64,000 bases of DNA from the NCBI GenBank assembly GCA_020634035.1, contig JACKCM010000001.1:372001-436000 (forward strand), read 5' to 3'. Every line of letters starts with the position of its first letter. The first letter of the stretch is position 1. This document shows, in pieces, positions 45,552-54,397 of this stretch. Source of the DNA: Candidatus Obscuribacterales bacterium (GTDB taxonomy: Bacteria; Cyanobacteriota; Vampirovibrionia; Obscuribacterales; Obscuribacteraceae). The notes under the pieces were generated by a model. The model did no database searches and was not told the DNA's origin. It was given only the letters and a program-made list of their open reading frames with translations. The position numbers were made by a program, and so were the translations under genes.

Positions 45552-46619
45552 TTATGCGATGGTTACATCTTTGCAGAGGTAAACATCCTGGATAGCGTTG
45601 AGGAGCTCTACGCCATCTTTCATCGGCTTCTGGAAAGCTTTCCGTCCGGAGATAAGACCGGTACCGCCAGCTCTCTTGTTGATCACAGCGGTCATGATTG
45701 CTTGTTCAAGGTCATTCTCACCGGAAGGACCACCGGAGTTAATCAGTCCTGCTCTACCCATGTAACAGTTAGCCACCTGGTATCTGGTCAGGTCGATGGG
45801 GTGATCGGTGGTCAGCTCGGAATAGACCCGAGCATCGGTTTTACCGAAGTTGATAGCGTTGAATCCACCATTGTTCTCAGGCAGTTTCTGCTTGATGATA
45901 TCGGCTTCGATGGTGACACCAAGATGATTGGCCTGAGCTGTGAGGTCGGCAGCAGCATGGTAGTCTACACCGTCTTTTTTGAAGCCGGAATTTCTGAGAT
46001 AGCACCACAGAATGGTAGCCATGCCGAGTTCGTGAGCTTCATGGAACGCTTTAGCGATCTCTTTGATCTGTCTTGTGGACTCTTCAGAGCCAAAGTAGAT
46101 GGTAGCGCCGACGGCTGCTGCACCAAGCTCCCATGCTTCTCTTACGGTACCGTAGAGAATCTGATCGAAGGTGTTGGGGTAAGTGAGCAGTTCATTGTGA
46201 TTGATTTTCACGATGAAGGGGATTTTGTGAGCGTACTTTCTGGAGATCGAACCAAGCACACCATATGTAGTGGCGACTGCGTTACAACCACCCTCGATGG
46301 CAAGTTTAACGATGTTCTCACCATCAAAATAAATCGGGTTCTTGGCGAAAGAGGCACCGCCGGTATGCTCGATACCCTGGTCCACAGGCAAGATGGAGAG
46401 ATAGCCGGTGCCGGCCAATCTACCATGGTTGAATATGGCATTCAGGTTTCTCAGAACTTGCGGATTGCGATCAGTTATGGTGTAAACGGTATCGACAAAA
46501 TCAGGACCGGGAAGATGGAGAAGTTCCTTGTCTATTCCCTTGCACTTATGGTCCAGGTAGAAGGAAGATTTATCTCCCAGGGCTTTTTCAATTTTAGACA
46601 TTTCGGTCATCACGGGCAT
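45552..46619 (-). CDS. fbaB: Class I fructose-bisphosphate aldolase, FbaB/DhnA type
   Basis: 355 aa. Cleaves fructose 1,6-bisphosphate through a Schiff-base lysine. Family segments: LPVDQGIEHTGG..FAKNP, IEGGCNAVATTYGVLGS, PFIVKINHNELLTYP, LGAAAVGATIYFGSEES, NCYMGRAGLINSGGPSGEND and KRAGGTGLISGRKAFQKP. Length is close to E. coli FbaB (350). Although a central glycolytic gene, its codons are mixed, not GC3-rich, which argues that the GC3-rich class is not simply the highly expressed class. Ribosome site indistinct. Confidence 0.93.
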   Translation of the reverse strand: MPVMTEMSKIEKALGDKSSFYLDHKCKGIDKELLHLPGPDFVDTVYTITDRNPQVLRNLNAIFNHGRLAGTGYLSILPVDQGIEHTGGASFAKNPIYFDGENIVKLAIEGGCNAVATTYGVLGSISRKYAHKIPFIVKINHNELLTYPNTFDQILYGTVREAWELGAAAVGATIYFGSEESTRQIKEIAKAFHEAHELGMATILWCYLRNSGFKKDGVDYHAAADLTAQANHLGVTIEADIIKQKLPENNGGFNAINFGKTDARVYSELTTDHPIDLTRYQVANCYMGRAGLINSGGPSGENDLEQAIMTAVINKRAGGTGLISGRKAFQKPMKDGVELLNAIQDVYLCKDVTIA

Positions 46620-46735
46620 GGTCTATCTTCTATGCCTCCAAAAGGGCGGTAGCGGTACATATACCTGCCTAAATTAACAGCAAATGCGCTGGGAGGCTAT
46701 AAATATAGACAATTAACTAATAATTGGTCACAAAG

Positions 46736-47152
46736 CTAGTGATGGTCACCGGACGGTTGTGAGAGCTCCAGCAGAACCCCCCCGGTACTCTTGGGATGAA
46801 CAAAAGCAATTTTTGCTCCGCCGGCTCCTATTTTGGGCGTTTCATCAATCAACCGAACACCGCACCCCTTGAGATTCTCGATTCCCGATTCGATGTCTTC
46901 GACACCCAGACAGATATGATGCAAACCTTCGCCCTTCTTGGCGATGAATCTTCCAACCGGGCTATCTTCGCTGAGAGGCTCAAGAAGCTCTATGTGAGTG
47001 TTGCCGACATTCAGCTTCGCCACCTTCACACCCTGCTCTTCCACCGTCTCTATCTCGAGCAGCTCGACTCCCAGTTGCTCTGTATAGAACTGAAGAGCTT
47101 TCTCCAGGTCGGCAACCGCTACGGCGATATGATCTACCCGCTTATTTCCCAT
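46736..47152 (-). CDS. mce: Methylmalonyl-CoA epimerase (VOC family)
   Basis: 138 aa. Interconverts (2R)- and (2S)-methylmalonyl-CoA. VOC fold with metal ligands His (VDHIAVAV), Gln/His (NTHIELLEPL), His (GLHHICLGV) and Glu (GGVLLELSQP), and the conserved Glu in the second half. Length typical. AGGAG is 5 nt before the ATG. The mutase is not in the window. Confidence 0.88.
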   Translation of the reverse strand: MGNKRVDHIAVAVADLEKALQFYTEQLGVELLEIETVEEQGVKVAKLNVGNTHIELLEPLSEDSPVGRFIAKKGEGLHHICLGVEDIESGIENLKGCGVRLIDETPKIGAGGAKIAFVHPKSTGGVLLELSQPSGDHH

Positions 47153-47173
47153 GACAACTCCTGAGTTTGTGAT

Positions 47174-47620
47174 TTATCCCGGACCGTATCCGGAAAATTT
47201 CTCGAAGAACTTATGAAAGCCATTGAATATCCGCAACTGGCTGAATTCATCGTACTCTTTCCAGGTACTCATCATCCTGGTAGCTCTTTCAATCTGGCTT
47301 ACCTGGTCGAAAGGAACCCATTCCTCTCCACGCCATTTCGGATCATAGTAAAAGCGATTGAGAGCCTGGGTCAGATTGACAGAAGTGTCGACATTCAAGA
47401 CATAGTTCTGGCCGTCTTCTCTAATCGGAAAATAAGTGTTTTCTCCCGGGGGAGGCACAAGCCCACCTTTCGGCACGGCATGGGGCTCTTCGATGAAAAC
47501 CGGTGGAGTCTTGCCCCAGAAGAGCCGCTCTTTCTCTTTCTTGCGAGCTTCAACAGGGCTCGCCAGGCTTGCTATGAGGAAAAGCAAAAGCACCACTTTT
47601 AAAAGTTTGGAATTTCTCAT
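47174..47620 (-). CDS. Secreted or periplasmic protein, unknown
   Basis: 148 aa with a signal peptide (about 1-25, SPVEA-RK) and a basic stretch just after it. The body is rich in aromatic residues and Pro. No family recognised. It lies 21 bp upstream of the epimerase gene on the same strand and may be co-transcribed with it. Confidence 0.55.
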   Translation of the reverse strand: MRNSKLLKVVLLLFLIASLASPVEARKKEKERLFWGKTPPVFIEEPHAVPKGGLVPPPGENTYFPIREDGQNYVLNVDTSVNLTQALNRFYYDPKWRGEEWVPFDQVSQIERATRMMSTWKEYDEFSQLRIFNGFHKFFEKFSGYGPG

Positions 47621-47821
47621 ATTTGCTCGGTCCCGGGCCTCTTGATCGCATGCATCGCTAGCATCGTTAACGCTTCTAGCTCATAAATCATAGGACAGAT
47701 GTGATTTTTAGTACATAACATGGCTTATAACTTAACTACATTACCTTGGAAAGTCAGGCAGGCTCTAGTAAACTTTGCCACTTGAAAAGAAGTCCTGATC
47801 GATTTTTCGGAGAGACCTGCA

Positions 47822-49198
47822 ATGGCTAAGACTTTTCCTGGAACAAGCACAATCATAAAACTGCTCAGCGTTACTGCGCTTCTGTCAGGTTCTTTGTCGC
47901 TTGCCCAAAGCGCCGGCGCCAAGGAGTTGAGCTACGAAGAAGCCCTCAAAGCCCTGAACCAGACCAAAGAGCATACCGACAAAGCTAGCGGCTGGGGCGA
48001 ACGCAGAACGATAAGCGTTCCTAAAGGCCAGGACCCCAATAAAGTTATTCAAGAAAAGCTAATCCATGTGCCCGGAGTGAGCGGCATCGATGGACCGACC
48101 ACCCCGAGATCCGTCCAGCCGATAAAAGTAGACGTTCCCCTGGCACCGACTCCGGGCAACAACAACAAGAGCCTGGCTCCCGCAGCCCCGGCTAACCCGG
48201 CAGTTCAAGAGAAACAAGTTCCGGTGAAATCGGCCCAAACCCAGCAACCAGAGCAAAACGGCGGCTGGGACTGGGTAAACTCGAAAGACAACAGCAATCA
48301 ATCTACATCGGCTCCTGTCGCTCAAACACCGGCTCAACCGGCTCAAGCCCAAGTAAGTAGACCCGCTCCGACTCCTGTAAGTTTTCAGGCTCCGGCTGTC
48401 CCCACTCAGCAGACCTTCACCCCGGTAACCCAATCGACTATGAAAACAGTCTATGAAGCGCCGGTTACTTCTGTTCCTAAGAAAGCAACCAATCCCGTCG
48501 CTCTCAAAAAAAACAGCGATAACCTGCTAGATCTGGACGAAGGCAAAGCCGTACAGAAAGCCCAGGCAGACTCTACCGAAAGCGCTCCGGCTGCTTCGAG
48601 CGGCACAACTTCGAAAGTCGATAAAGAGAAGGCTGCCGAGTTCTACAACCGGGCAGTGAAAAATCACCTGACCGGCAAACTGGATCAGGCAATCTCCGAT
48701 TACCGTGCAGCCATCGAAGCCAATCCTGAACTGGGGCAAGCGCATTGCAACCTGGGGCTGATCTTCAACCAGCGCCACGAATACGATCCTGCCCTGGTCG
48801 AGTTTCGTAAAGCTCTCGCCATCAACCCCAAGGATGCCTTTACCTATAACGGTATAGGAGCCGCTCTCAGAGCCCAGAAAGATTACGATGGCGCCTTGAA
48901 AAACTGGCAGACAGCCACTTCTCTCAAACCGGACCTGGCTACAGCCCATTACAATCTTGGCACCGTGTATGAACTCAAGAAAGACTATGATAAAGCGATG
49001 ATCGCCTACAAAGATGCGATCAAACACGACTATAGACTGGGCGAAGCCTACTTCCGTACCGGCTTGATTCTGGTGAGAAAGAACCGTCTACAGGAAGCCA
49101 AAGAGCAATTCAAAAAATCGCTCGAGATTTCGGATAAGGCTGAGTACAGCGAAGCTGCTCGCAAGAAAATCGCTCTGATCGAATCAAAAGGATCCTAG
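47822..49198 (+). CDS. Secreted TPR-repeat protein with Pro/Gln-rich linker
   Basis: 458 aa. Signal peptide about 1-33 (SAGA-KE), a low-complexity linker rich in Pro, Gln, Ala and Thr (about 90-230), then five TPR units (about 270-450; for example AISDYRAAIEANPELGQAHCNLG and ALVEFRKALAINPKDAFTYNGIG). Likely a cell-surface or periplasmic scaffold. Ribosome site AGAGAC, weak. Divergent from the secreted protein at 47620. Confidence 0.75.
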   Translation: MAKTFPGTSTIIKLLSVTALLSGSLSLAQSAGAKELSYEEALKALNQTKEHTDKASGWGERRTISVPKGQDPNKVIQEKLIHVPGVSGIDGPTTPRSVQPIKVDVPLAPTPGNNNKSLAPAAPANPAVQEKQVPVKSAQTQQPEQNGGWDWVNSKDNSNQSTSAPVAQTPAQPAQAQVSRPAPTPVSFQAPAVPTQQTFTPVTQSTMKTVYEAPVTSVPKKATNPVALKKNSDNLLDLDEGKAVQKAQADSTESAPAASSGTTSKVDKEKAAEFYNRAVKNHLTGKLDQAISDYRAAIEANPELGQAHCNLGLIFNQRHEYDPALVEFRKALAINPKDAFTYNGIGAALRAQKDYDGALKNWQTATSLKPDLATAHYNLGTVYELKKDYDKAMIAYKDAIKHDYRLGEAYFRTGLILVRKNRLQEAKEQFKKSLEISDKAEYSEAARKKIALIESKGS

Positions 49199-49207
49199 GT
49201 CCTGAGC

Positions 49208-49687
49208 CTAATCTGATTTGATCTTCTGAACCAGAGAGGTCGTGCTGTGCCCCGGTACAAGGGCAAGTATATGAACACGCCCGCCACCAGCCTCTACCAC
49301 CGGTGTCTCTTCCAGATCTTCCGGCTTATAGTCGGCACCTTTGACATGGATATCCGGCTTCACCAGAGAGAGAAATTCAACCGGAGTAGGTTCATCGAAG
49401 ATGGTGACATAGTCGACGCATGCAAGACTGAGCAGTATTTCGGCACGGTTCTCGGCACTGTTGATGGGACGATCGGGACCTTTAAGCCTGCGCACCGAAG
49501 CATCACTATTGATACCAACAAGAAGAAGGTCTCCCAGCTTCCGCGATTCTTTCAGAATGCGAACATGACCGACATGGAGAATATCGAAACAACCATTAGT
49601 AGTGACGATTTTCTTACCGGCTTCGCGCATTTTTCTCGAGAACTCTTCGAGTTCTCCGCGTTCAAGAAGTCCTTCTAAATTCGACAT
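49208..49687 (-). CDS. rfaE2: D-glycero-beta-D-manno-heptose 1-phosphate adenylyltransferase-like (RfaE2)
   Basis: 159 aa from MSNLEGLL at 49687, with AGGA 8 nt upstream. Cytidylyltransferase-fold nucleotidyltransferase with TNGCFDILHVGHVRIL (HxGH site), GINSDASVRRLKGPDRPI and the HldE C-terminal-type ending KGADYKPEDLEETPVVEAGGGRVHILALVPGHSTTSLV. It corresponds to the separate RfaE2 form of HldE and makes ADP-heptose or a related nucleotide sugar. No rfaE1 kinase is in the window. Converges on the TPR gene with 9 bp between stops. Confidence 0.88.
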   Translation of the reverse strand: MSNLEGLLERGELEEFSRKMREAGKKIVTTNGCFDILHVGHVRILKESRKLGDLLLVGINSDASVRRLKGPDRPINSAENRAEILLSLACVDYVTIFDEPTPVEFLSLVKPDIHVKGADYKPEDLEETPVVEAGGGRVHILALVPGHSTTSLVQKIKSD

Positions 49688-49956
49688 GACACGAATCCTG
49701 CCTTTGAGTAAAGTCGCGACTTGAAAAGCATAGCAAATTCGAACCCCCTGTACTCTTCTATGAAGGCACGTCACAGGAAAGTCACGGGGATTTTTTAAAT
49801 TCCATACAGAGCCCCGAATCAGGTGACGGTGCAAACAGCAGTCAGCAGACAGAAGAAAGCAGACGTCGCCACAACTGATTTATCCCGACAACCAACAATC
49901 CACCTCCTTCCTGAAAGATGTGCTTCAGGGGCAGTCTGAAGCACATCTTCGTTTTT
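49688..49956 (+). ncRNA. Candidate small RNA ending in an orphan terminator
   Basis: The terminator at 49915-49956 points along the + strand, but the nearest + gene upstream ends at 49198 with the - strand rfaE2 gene in between. A short + transcript starting somewhere in 49688-49900 is therefore inferred; its 5' end and promoter are not identified. A 38-codon GTG frame running into the hairpin could alternatively encode a peptide. Confidence 0.35.
49915..49956 (+). terminator. Strong orphan intrinsic terminator
   Basis: 14-bp perfect stem (49915-49928 with 49936-49949), 7-nt loop, then CGTTTTT. Confidence 0.88.
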
Positions 49957-49976
49957 GATAGCCGAGAATGATATTT

Positions 49977-49991
49977 GCTATATTTTATAGT
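49977..49991 (+). repeat. Terminator-linked palindrome, site 8
   Basis: GCTAT-ATTTT-ATAGT, one arm mismatch; 27 bp from the + strand stem and 16 bp from the - strand stem. Confidence 0.75.
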
Positions 49992-49997
49992 ATTTTT

Positions 49998-50041
49998 TTC
50001 AAAAAAATGTGCGGGCCGAGAATCGCTCTCTGACCCACACA
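49998..50041 (-). terminator. Intrinsic terminator of the SPFH gene
   Basis: On the - strand GTGTGGG pairs with CCCGCAC (one G-T pair), followed by ATTTTTTTG. Confidence 0.75.
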
Positions 50042-50063
50042 AAATCAACTTAAATCAAAGCGT

Positions 50064-50990
50064 TTACTTGATCTCGGCAGCGGCTTCGTTGCCGGTGATG
50101 ATACCGTCACGCAGCTGCGACTTCAGGTCGTGCACGCCGCCCGGAGAATGGGGCACCATGATGACCTTGGAATGGCCGGAAGCGGCGACGTCCTTGAGGG
50201 TGTCGAAGTACTGGGTCATGAGAACCAGATCCATGACCTCGCCGGCGTCGACCTGACCGTTGAGCGCTTCCTGAAACTCGGAGACCGACTTCTGGAGACC
50301 TTTGACGATCGCTTCACGCTGGTCGGCGATACCCTGACCCTGGAGCTTCTTGCTCTCGGCCTCGGCTTCCGCCTTCTTGACCGCCAGGATCTTCTCGGCT
50401 TCACCACGCTCTTCGGCGGCGACGCGCTCACGACGGGCGGCGTTGATCTCGTTCATCGAAGCCTTGACCTTCTGGTCCGGGTCGACGTCGGTGACCTGGA
50501 CGTTGATGATCTGATAGCCGAAGTCGTCCATGGAGCCGGCAAGCTGTTCCTTGACCGCGCCTGCGATGCGCTCCTTGTTGGTGAAGACATCGTCGAGATC
50601 GATCTCGGGCACCTCGGCGCGAACTTGATCAAAGACGTAAGACTTGATCTGACCTTCCGGGTTGCTCAGCCGATAGAACGCATGCTGAGCACGGCTCTCG
50701 AGGACCTGATACTGAATCGTGACCTCGACCTTGACGCTCACCTTGTCCTTGGTGATCGTCTCGACCGACACCGGCAGCTGCTGGATGCGCAGCGAAAGCC
50801 GACGGCGGGCGCTGTCGATGAGAGGGACCTTCATGCCGAGACCGGCACCGGCGATGCGCTTGAACTTGCCGAAGCGTTCGACAGCGGCCAAACTCTGTTG
50901 CTCGACGGTGAAGAAGGTGCCGAAAGCGAGGAAGACGAAGAGGATCAGAACCACCACGCCGATGACTGCGGAGATGATGAGAGTTTCCAT
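50064..50990 (-). CDS. SPFH/band-7 (stomatin/HflC-like) membrane protein
   Basis: 308 aa. One N-terminal helix (about 7-28), SPFH domain (about 30-185: VEQQSLAAVERFGKF, GLGMKVPLID, VKVEVTIQYQV), then an Ala/Glu-rich coiled coil (about 185-235) and a C-terminal tail. Members assemble into membrane-domain rings; HflK/HflC surround FtsH and limit its activity. The FtsH and BI-1 genes of this window are 50 and 29 kb away and share the same codon class. Strongly GC3-rich. Single-gene unit with its own terminator and palindrome. Confidence 0.9.
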   Translation of the reverse strand: METLIISAVIGVVVLILFVFLAFGTFFTVEQQSLAAVERFGKFKRIAGAGLGMKVPLIDSARRRLSLRIQQLPVSVETITKDKVSVKVEVTIQYQVLESRAQHAFYRLSNPEGQIKSYVFDQVRAEVPEIDLDDVFTNKERIAGAVKEQLAGSMDDFGYQIINVQVTDVDPDQKVKASMNEINAARRERVAAEERGEAEKILAVKKAEAEAESKKLQGQGIADQREAIVKGLQKSVSEFQEALNGQVDAGEVMDLVLMTQYFDTLKDVAASGHSKVIMVPHSPGGVHDLKSQLRDGIITGNEAAAEIK

Positions 50991-51400
50991 AAACTGTTTA
51001 CCTTAAAGTTGGTTGATGAGTACACGCCGGACTTGAACCTGCAAGGAACGCCGCCAATAGACCTGAAACCACGTCATGAACAAAGTTCATGTTTGATATC
51101 TGCAAATAGCTTTGCTGATTGCGATTTCGGTTTTTCAGGACATCCTGGACAAGTAGAGGTCTAGCGATACCATAGAGCTAGCAAGAACGAGATCGGTAAA
51201 GTACGGTTTACGTAAAGCTTTATGGGTGGTTACATGCCAGGCTCGCCACTATTGAAACGCCCAAATGTCAAGCGCAGCAAGCAATCAAGAGGCAGCCCAT
51301 GACAACTGGCGATGAATATCAGCCGAGATAAGCAGGAATAAATGGTTCTATTGCCCTGCGCTAACTTCCACTAGGGCCGAGACCATATTTGAAGGTTTTT

Positions 51401-51415
51401 ACTATATGTTTTAAT
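51401..51415 (+). repeat. Terminator-linked palindrome, site 9
   Basis: ACTAT-ATGTT-TTAAT, two mismatches in the right arm, 15 bp from the - strand terminator stem. Confidence 0.65.
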
Positions 51416-51430
51416 AACTTCTTCTACAAG

Positions 51431-51471
51431 AGGAAAAGCCCAGGCAGTTCAGACTGCAAGGGCGTTTTCCT
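51431..51471 (-). terminator. Terminator hairpin of the 51.5-53.9 kb genes
   Basis: AGGAAAAGCCC pairs with GGGC..TTTTCCT around an inner GCAGT/ACTGC hairpin. The - strand tail (CTTGTAGAAG) is poor in T. Confidence 0.6.
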
Positions 51472-51489
51472 GAAAGGGCTATCCGATTA

Positions 51490-51978
51490 TCACGCAGCGA
51501 CTTCGTCCAGAAGACGAACTCTCGGCGAAATCGGAAACTTAGCCCAGCAAAACTTACGCATTTTCGGAATGGTATCACAAGCAGAGCGGGGCACATCGAT
51601 GATCGCCTGGCTTCTACCAAGCAACCCCTTTACCGTCTTCCGGACACAGAGATCCGTATTGACGCCGCACACCCTGAAGCGATCATTCACAGGATAGCCA
51701 TTTTCACGGCAGACCCTAAGAACCTTCTGGGATCCATCTTCACCAAATTTGGTGACAACATGGGCCCGGTCATATCCCTCCACCAGCTTCAAGATGCTTT
51801 TATAGGTCGGTGGATATGGCTTTTCCGGCTCCGGCTCATGATGAGGAATCTCAAGAAATACAATAGGCAAATTTCGCTGTCGAGCAGTCAGCACTTCTTG
51901 CTTTATCCTCGCAATCAGCTTGCGATTGCGGGTAAAGAAAGGCTGCATGTCGACAACGACGAGTATGTAGTCGTTCAT
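51490..51978 (-). CDS. Isochorismatase-family cysteine hydrolase
   Basis: 162 aa with the full triad of the family: Asp10 (VVVDMQ), Lys77 (VVTKFG) and Cys111 (GVNTDLCV). Hydrolyses an amide, imide or vinyl-ether substrate such as nicotinamide or N-carbamoyl compounds; which one cannot be told. Short for the family (usual 180-210), lacking part of the C-terminal helices. The next gene on the strand ends 93 bp upstream. Codon use intermediate. Confidence 0.85.
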   Translation of the reverse strand: MNDYILVVVDMQPFFTRNRKLIARIKQEVLTARQRNLPIVFLEIPHHEPEPEKPYPPTYKSILKLVEGYDRAHVVTKFGEDGSQKVLRVCRENGYPVNDRFRVCGVNTDLCVRKTVKGLLGRSQAIIDVPRSACDTIPKMRKFCWAKFPISPRVRLLDEVAA

Positions 51979-52071
51979 CGCTTACGCTAATTCCACAGAG
52001 TAAGAATTAATGAAAGAGGGAGAGCGCGGTCGCGCTCCCCTCACCATTTGAGGACCTGCTTCCTGAGGGAC

Positions 52072-52674
52072 TCAGGCCTTTTCGCGTGCTTCTGCTGCCA
52101 GGGCAGACATCATTCCGCCCAGGGCAGCCCAGCAGGCGCTTTTCTGATCGTCGTCGAGCCCTGGCCACCAGGGACTGTCAGAAGTAAGATAGGAATCATC
52201 GGGGAGCTTGCCGGCAGTGACCTCACGCACCACCTCGAAGATGGCGCGGCGGGTGTTGGCATGAACATATGCCACCTGGGCATCTGTCAAGCCGTACCAC
52301 CACATCTTCTCCTCGTCGAAAACAAAACCTTCCGGCAACTCCTTGTCGGCAATTGCCAGATCGACCGCAGCGCGAACTGCTTCACCACCTACGGTACCAG
52401 AGAATCGAAAAGTCCTGCCATCGCGAAGCGCAACATAACCAGCCAGACCTTTGCTGACCGGCGTGCGTTCCCGACCGTGTCCACAGCACGCGTTGAGAGT
52501 GCCGGGCAAATTGGCGATGCAGGGATCCTGCTCGCCATGCTGAATCTTGACCTTGCAACCAAGGCAGGGGCGAGGGTTGTCACCATCCACCTTGCTGCCG
52601 TCATCCTGGTATACCGGGCCGTCATCGGTGTCTTCGATCACGTGACCGAAGAGGGTATCTGTCTTGAACAACAT
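52072..52674 (-). CDS. Cys-rich protein, unknown
   Basis: 200 aa. N-terminal half has a probable metal site: PCLGCK (37-40), DPC near 51 and ACCGHG near 62-66. The C-terminal half is helical and acidic with WWYG and SPWWPG turns. AGGAAAG precedes the ATG. Similar Cys patterns occur in hypothetical proteins of phages and actinobacteria, from memory only. GC3-rich. Confidence 0.5.
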   Translation of the reverse strand: MLFKTDTLFGHVIEDTDDGPVYQDDGSKVDGDNPRPCLGCKVKIQHGEQDPCIANLPGTLNACCGHGRERTPVSKGLAGYVALRDGRTFRFSGTVGGEAVRAAVDLAIADKELPEGFVFDEEKMWWYGLTDAQVAYVHANTRRAIFEVVREVTAGKLPDDSYLTSDSPWWPGLDDDQKSACWAALGGMMSALAAEAREKA

Positions 52675-52814
52675 AGTCGGCTTTCCTGTTTCCGGAAGAA
52701 TGGAAAAGACAGGGGCGGCAGAAAAGAAATTGCCGCCCCTGCCTGACTCAGACAGGCTGTTCTAGCCTATGCGCATAACGGTTATGACCAAACGTTTTGA
52801 CTCGCCGAGCGACC

Positions 52815-53909
52815 TCAGCTCAGATAGCCGGCCTTGAGAAGAGCCTTCATCTTCGCCTTGTCTGCCGAGCTGAAACTGGAGACCTCCAGAGCGGTGAGGT
52901 TCACCTGAAGGAAGTCAGCCTCGCTCCAGCCGAAGACAGCCTGGAGCTTCATGTACTCATCCGAGAGTTGCACCTCGGTGAAGAGAGTGCCGTCGGTGTT
53001 GACAGTGACGGGGTCACCGGCACGATGGAAAGAATCGATCGGGTGATCAGCGATAGAGGCGACCTGACCGGTCACCACATTCGATGTCGGGCAAACTTCA
53101 CGAACCTGGGACCAGTTGCCTTTGATCCCGTGTCCGATGCGGCGAATGCCGTACTGATCGATGAGCGCCTCGTCCCGTGCCGTCGGCTTGCGCGTCTCGG
53201 TGAGGTGGATGGTAAGTTCGATCTTGCCTTTGCTCTCGTCCCGAACGCGAACCGCTTCCGGAATCCACCATTCGAGGACACCGGGATTGGCTTCTTCATC
53301 AGCAGCCAGATCGAAGCCGCCGACATGGTCGTTGTAAGCGAGAGCGAGGTCAGCCAGACGCTCAGCCATCTCGCCATCCTCGTGCCTGAGAGAGCAGATG
53401 ATGAGCTTGATCGGCATCGGCGACTGCTTCACTTCGTCCACCACGGCGTCCATGACCTGTTCGAGGCTGAGACCGCCCATGGTGTGAAGCTGAGGCGCAA
53501 ATCGGAGTTCCATGCCGATGATGCCGTCGTTCTTGGCGTCGGCGATACGGTCACGGGTGATCCTGCGCAGGTGAGGCTGACTCTGCATCAGAGGCAGAAT
53601 GTGGTCGACAATCGCCTGCACATAGTTCGCAAGCGATTTGCTGGCAAAACCGACCAAAAACTTGCGGTAATTCTGAACCGCCTGCAAACGCAATTCACGA
53701 CGCTCGCTGCCGCTGGCCAGCTTGGCGTTGTCCCAGGGACCCACCACATTGGCAGGAAACGGAATCTTCGCCTGGTCAAACCCCATCTTGTCCCAGAGTT
53801 CGAGCATGGTACGGGGTCGGAGCGAACAGTCGAGGTGCTCGTGAATCAAAATCTTAGGCTTCTGGCGCATTTTCCGTATGCCCAAGCGAGGGGATTTCTT
53901 AGTTCCCAT
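52815..53909 (-). CDS. Adenosine-deaminase-like amidohydrolase
   Basis: 364 aa, TIM-barrel metal-dependent deaminase. Zinc ligands H23 and H25 in HEHLD, GMELRFAPQ near 150, GFDLAADE near 218, the catalytic His/Glu segment TIHLTET near 255, RIGHGI near 277, CPTSNVVTG near 290 and VTVNTDGT near 320 (Asp ligand present; the second Asp of the usual NTDDP is Gly). Adenosine, adenine or a modified nucleoside are possible substrates. Basic N-terminal extension of about 18 aa. AAAGGAG precedes the ATG. GC3-rich. Confidence 0.82.
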   Translation of the reverse strand: MGTKKSPRLGIRKMRQKPKILIHEHLDCSLRPRTMLELWDKMGFDQAKIPFPANVVGPWDNAKLASGSERRELRLQAVQNYRKFLVGFASKSLANYVQAIVDHILPLMQSQPHLRRITRDRIADAKNDGIIGMELRFAPQLHTMGGLSLEQVMDAVVDEVKQSPMPIKLIICSLRHEDGEMAERLADLALAYNDHVGGFDLAADEEANPGVLEWWIPEAVRVRDESKGKIELTIHLTETRKPTARDEALIDQYGIRRIGHGIKGNWSQVREVCPTSNVVTGQVASIADHPIDSFHRAGDPVTVNTDGTLFTEVQLSDEYMKLQAVFGWSEADFLQVNLTALEVSSFSSADKAKMKALLKAGYLS

Positions 53910-54397
53910 ATTACAGTCTCCTTTGTTATTTTGAGCTGCTTTACAAGAGAAAAAAGCTTCCTGCGACCATCAATCGAGACCGTTCCCTGGTCCCAGACAC
54001 TGACGGGCGCTTTCACCCAGGCGTTACGCCACGCAAGGATGAATTAAAAGGTGCTTCTTATCTGGCTTGTTGCTTATAAATCTACTTAGAAAGAAGAGGA
54101 AAACTTGAGACATCAAAATTTTACGAGAACGATTGCTTCCAGCTCAATCTAGAGAATAACAGCGAATACACCGCTTGACATCCAAAATAGGACAGAGAGC
54201 TTCCCAAAAAGCGCCGAAAAGCCCCTGCCGGCACACAAATTCGATTGAAACAGTTGACAAGAATCTAATAGCGAAGCTCCGTGAGGATCGCAATTTCTTG
54301 ACACGGGACTTAACTTCCCGGGTTTTCCTGGTGGCAGATTGCTTCAGAGCGCGCTAATATTAGCTCTGGAAAAAGATATTTAGAGGTACTTTGACCT
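53910..54397. other. Divergent intergenic region
   Basis: 488 bp between the deaminase gene (-) and exbD (+). Contains the 12-bp palindrome at 54353-54364. No gene seen. Confidence 0.35.
54353..54364. promoter_or_regulatory. Perfect 12-bp palindrome upstream of exbD
   Basis: GCTAATATTAGC, within an AGAGC...GCTCT context, 33 bp upstream of the exbD ATG. It overlaps a TAATAT that could be a -10 box, so it may be an operator. Inference only. Confidence 0.35.

Larger units (their letters stand above)
50991..51489. other. Intergenic region upstream of the SPFH gene
   Basis: 499 bp between two - strand genes. Left part should hold the SPFH promoter. Right part holds palindrome site 9 and the terminator of the gene at 51490. 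No gene seen. Confidence 0.4.

Noticed and set aside
52797..54047. 416-codon + frame over the deaminase-like gene
   Set aside because: Shadow of the GC3-rich deaminase gene, whose zinc and catalytic motifs are on the - strand.
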